Of a stretch of 64,000 nt of DNA, positions 62,501 to 64,000 are shown in pieces. Origin of the DNA: Acanthornis magna (lineage: Eukaryota; Chordata; Aves; Passeriformes; Acanthizidae); contig JAWUZG010000032.1 of NCBI GenBank assembly GCA_036785705.1, forward strand, positions 14,402,001 to 14,466,000, given 5' to 3'. Position 1 is the first letter of the stretch; each line of letters starts with the position of its first letter. Below the pieces are notes generated by a model. That model saw only the letters and a list, made by a program, of their open reading frames with translations. It was not told the origin of the DNA and made no database searches. The translations under genes were made by a program, and so were the position numbers.

Positions 62501-63253
62501 GTGACCTATTAACATTCTCTATGAAAAGAAATCACATACATCTCCTTAAATCAGGTTATCTTAACAACTGTTAACCAATTGATTTTTTTTCCTTCCTTAA
62601 GCCTGTTTTTTTGTGCAATAAAAAACTTACTGGGAAAAGAAAAGAAACTTACAATACAAAGGTCCACCTCCGTGTAATTTTGAATTTTTAAAAAAATTAT
62701 TTTTTGTAGTGTGACTGATATTCTAAATGCATTAGTCCTGTCAGTGCATTTTGATGATCATCTCTTTATATTTAAAACACTGAATTTTGTGTTCTCATTA
62801 ATATTGAAATATTTTTGTGTCACAGTTTGGGGTTTTTTTTTAAGATACACTACATTGTGGGGTTTGCACCATTTGTGAACATTTTTCTTTTGTACAAGAA
62901 GTAATTGGTTGATAATATTGCATAAAGCTAAAGTTTTTGATTTGTGTGCAAACGCTTTTATGAAAGTATTACTTAGTTTCCTGTACTAAACTCTATAAAA
63001 TCATCTTTTTCTTGCCAACGTGACTTGGACTTCATCTTGGTAAGTTATCAATGCTAGCGTGTTAATTTCTAGCTTAAGGAAATTTGCAACATATTCTGCT
63101 AAATTGCAAATATTTATCTGCTTTGTCTTTTGTTTGCTTGAAGGTTTTGATAACAATGGTGCCCTTGTAGGACCCAGAAGTACAAGGCACAGCAATCCTG
63201 AGGAGCATGCCACTTACTATTTCAACACCTTTTCTAAGGAGATGTTAGTCCAG
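53450..63253 (+). CDS. DOP1A: DOP1A (DOPEY1), N-terminal coding region, 7 exons, runs off the window
   Basis: Dopey family protein that works with MON2 in endosome-to-Golgi trafficking; with MON2 it also links organelles to kinesin-1 (family knowledge). Coding exons: 53450-53587, 54710-54891, 57136-57306, 58616-58805, 59442-59540, 60646-60745 and 63144-63253, giving 330 codons in phase with no stop. The peptide starts [20 protein letters not shown] and contains [74 protein letters not shown] and [16 protein letters not shown], all near-identical to vertebrate DOP1A. This is the Dopey N-terminal domain; the full protein is about 2,400 aa, so most lies beyond 64000. Confidence 0.97.
53588..54709 (+). 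other. DOP1A: DOP1A intron after the start-codon exon
   Basis: An AT-rich intron of about 1.1 kb. No feature was recognised inside. Confidence 0.85.
54710..54891 (+). CDS. DOP1A: DOP1A coding exon, residues 47-107
   Basis: Acceptor TTTACCAG (54708-54709), donor GTACAG (54892). Encodes [20 protein letters not shown], then the block [16 protein letters not shown] and [12 protein letters not shown]. It ends with AG of a split serine codon. Confidence 0.96.
54892..57135 (+). other. DOP1A: DOP1A intron (2.2 kb)
   Basis: AT-rich with short T-runs. No mobile element or RNA gene was recognised. Confidence 0.85.
57136..57306 (+). CDS. DOP1A: DOP1A coding exon, residues 107-164
   Basis: Acceptor TTTTCACAG (57134-57135), donor GTAAGG (57307). 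Encodes [40 protein letters not shown] and [16 protein letters not shown]. It completes the split serine and leaves AG for the next arginine. Confidence 0.96.
57307..58615 (+). other. DOP1A: DOP1A intron (1.3 kb) with a CR1
   Basis: Holds the CR1 3' end at 57535-57850. The rest is unassigned. Confidence 0.85.
57535..57850 (+). mobile_element. CR1 LINE 3' end
   Basis: CAGGTCTCTTCTCCCAAGCA, GAACGAGAGGAAATGGCTTC, TTAGGTTGGATATTAGG, GGGCTGCCTGGGGAAGCAGT, GAGTCACCATCCCTGGAGG, GGGACATGGTTTAATGGTGG and a terminal ACAATTCTGTGATTCTTG are CR1-Y-type blocks in order. It is well preserved and in sense orientation within a DOP1A intron. The two overlapping 60-100 aa frames are by-products. Confidence 0.95.
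58616..58805 (+). CDS. DOP1A: DOP1A coding exon, residues 164-227
   Basis: Acceptor TTTTACTGCAG (58614-58615). The donor GTAATG (58806) is weak at +4 to +6. Encodes [20 protein letters not shown], then [20 protein letters not shown] and IIGSDIELM. Reading through the donor reaches a TAA at 58815. Confidence 0.96.
58806..59441 (+). other. DOP1A: DOP1A intron (636 bp)
   Basis: A short AT-rich intron. It holds the perfect hairpin at 58833-58873 and a 19-bp direct repeat (59161-59179 and 59204-59222). Confidence 0.9.
58833..58873. repeat. Perfect 17-bp inverted repeat with 7-nt loop
   Basis: Arms at 58833-58849 and 58857-58873 pair without mismatch. The left arm carries GTAAGT (58840-58845), the consensus splice donor, 34 nt downstream of the real donor GTAATG. 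Confidence 0.95.
59442..59540 (+). CDS. DOP1A: DOP1A coding exon, residues 228-260
   Basis: Acceptor CATTACTTCAG (59440-59441), donor GTAGGT (59541). Encodes [20 protein letters not shown] and [13 protein letters not shown]. Its 99 nt start and end in phase 0, so skipping it would keep the frame. Confidence 0.95.
59541..60645 (+). other. DOP1A: DOP1A intron (1.1 kb)
   Basis: AT-rich; nothing recognised. Confidence 0.85.
60646..60745 (+). CDS. DOP1A: DOP1A coding exon, residues 261-293
   Basis: Acceptor CTTCTTCAG (60644-60645), donor GTAGGT (60746). Encodes [20 protein letters not shown] and [13 protein letters not shown], with one base of the next glycine codon. Confidence 0.96.
60746..63143 (+). 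other. DOP1A: DOP1A intron (2.4 kb)
   Basis: AT-rich, with only short chance frames. No repeat or RNA gene was recognised. Confidence 0.85.
63144..63253 (+). CDS. DOP1A: DOP1A coding exon, residues 294-330 (last in window)
   Basis: Acceptor TGCTTGAAG (63142-63143), donor GTAACT (63254). Encodes [20 protein letters not shown] and [17 protein letters not shown]. It ends in phase 0; the next exon lies beyond 64000. Confidence 0.96.
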
Positions 63254-64000
63254 GTAACTATACTGTGTTTTATTGTGGCATACATTTTTATAAACAGATC
63301 CTGATCAAAGTTGCTGTGTCTTTATCTTTTGACTTGCTACTGCAATGTGACCACGTAATCTTGTCCTTTTGTGATATTGTGTCCTACTCTTCTAAAACCT
63401 TCTCAGTGAAAAAATGTAGACATGGAACAATGTGGTTCTCTAAAATAACAGAATGAACAGAATACTATATTTCTCCCTCTCCTTTTCCACAATGAATGAG
63501 GCATACATGGTTGTTATTTGATAATGAACCCAGCACACTGGAGCCTATTCTTTAATGAAACTGCTGAATTTGACAATTCTATTCTGTAGATATAGAAACT
63601 CCTCTGTGTCTTGGGAATCAGAAAAATTTTATCAGATGGCACTCATTCTGTGTAAAAAGGGTGTTTTTCCCTGCTAGGCAAAGGGAGCATCTTCTGCTCT
63701 CTGTTGGCTGACAGGAATAGTTGAGAAAATTGGCAGTTAAACTAGTTTACCCTTAAAGCCTTGCTGTGTGAGCTGAGATCACTGGTTCTAAGAACTGTGC
63801 TGCTTTTCTCACAGTGATTAAAGTACAGATGTCTTCTAAACTGCTGAGAGTCTGATCTTGAAGTTGAGAAGACATTTTATCATTAAGGCAAATGGATAAG
63901 GTCAGGATTTTTCTGATACTGAGTCAGAACTGTGATGCTGTGTATGGGAATGAGAGTGGCAATTCTAACAGTTGTAGCTGACTCAAGAATATTCAGCTCA
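63254..64000 (+). other. DOP1A: DOP1A intron, cut by the window edge
   Basis: Sequence after the GTAACT donor. It contains no further DOP1A coding sequence that I recognise. Confidence 0.8.

Noticed and set aside
1..64000. CRISPR arrays, bacterial operons, phage or toxin systems
   Set aside because: Spliced vertebrate genes, CR1 LINEs and CpG islands show a bird chromosome; no regularly spaced repeats or prokaryotic genes are present.

Overview
The window is vertebrate nuclear DNA and almost certainly avian. It has no operons. It has exons with GT-AG introns, two CpG-island promoters and many CR1 LINE 3' ends, the dominant avian interspersed repeat, plus solo-LTR-like elements. The exact species cannot be told.

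Two protein-coding genes lie head to head. On the minus strand, 37393 down to 17982 holds eight coding exons of UBE3D (E3 ubiquitin ligase, HECT_2 family), covering about 335 codons. The C-terminal ~50 residues were not found and probably lie left of the window. On the plus strand, 53450 to 63253 holds the first seven coding exons (330 codons) of DOP1A (DOPEY1), a Golgi/endosome trafficking scaffold; the gene runs off the right edge. Its probable promoter is a CpG island at 42.2-42.8 kb, so its 5' intron is about 11 kb. All internal splice phases agree, and neither coding region has a stop or frameshift. The order UBE3D(-) - DOP1A(+) is the same as on human 6q14.1.

Layout: 1-17981 is the last visible UBE3D intron, with CR1 pieces, two LTR-like segments and a 69-bp direct repeat 1500 bp apart. 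17982-37393 is UBE3D, ending in a CpG island that holds exons 1 and 2. 37500-42110 is the spacer between the promoters, largely built of mobile-element debris: a CR1, an LTR and a pair of nested CR1s. 42190-42800 is the DOP1A island. 42.8-53.4 kb is the presumed DOP1A intron 1, with another copy of the same LTR family. 53.4-64 kb holds DOP1A coding exons.

The two genes are not known to act in one pathway; their adjacency is conserved synteny. I see no sign of an undescribed molecular system. The best leads are a perfect 17-bp intronic hairpin carrying a consensus decoy splice donor next to a weaker real donor (DOP1A intron 5), the sharply bounded 69-bp duplication, and the repeat-built inter-promoter spacer.
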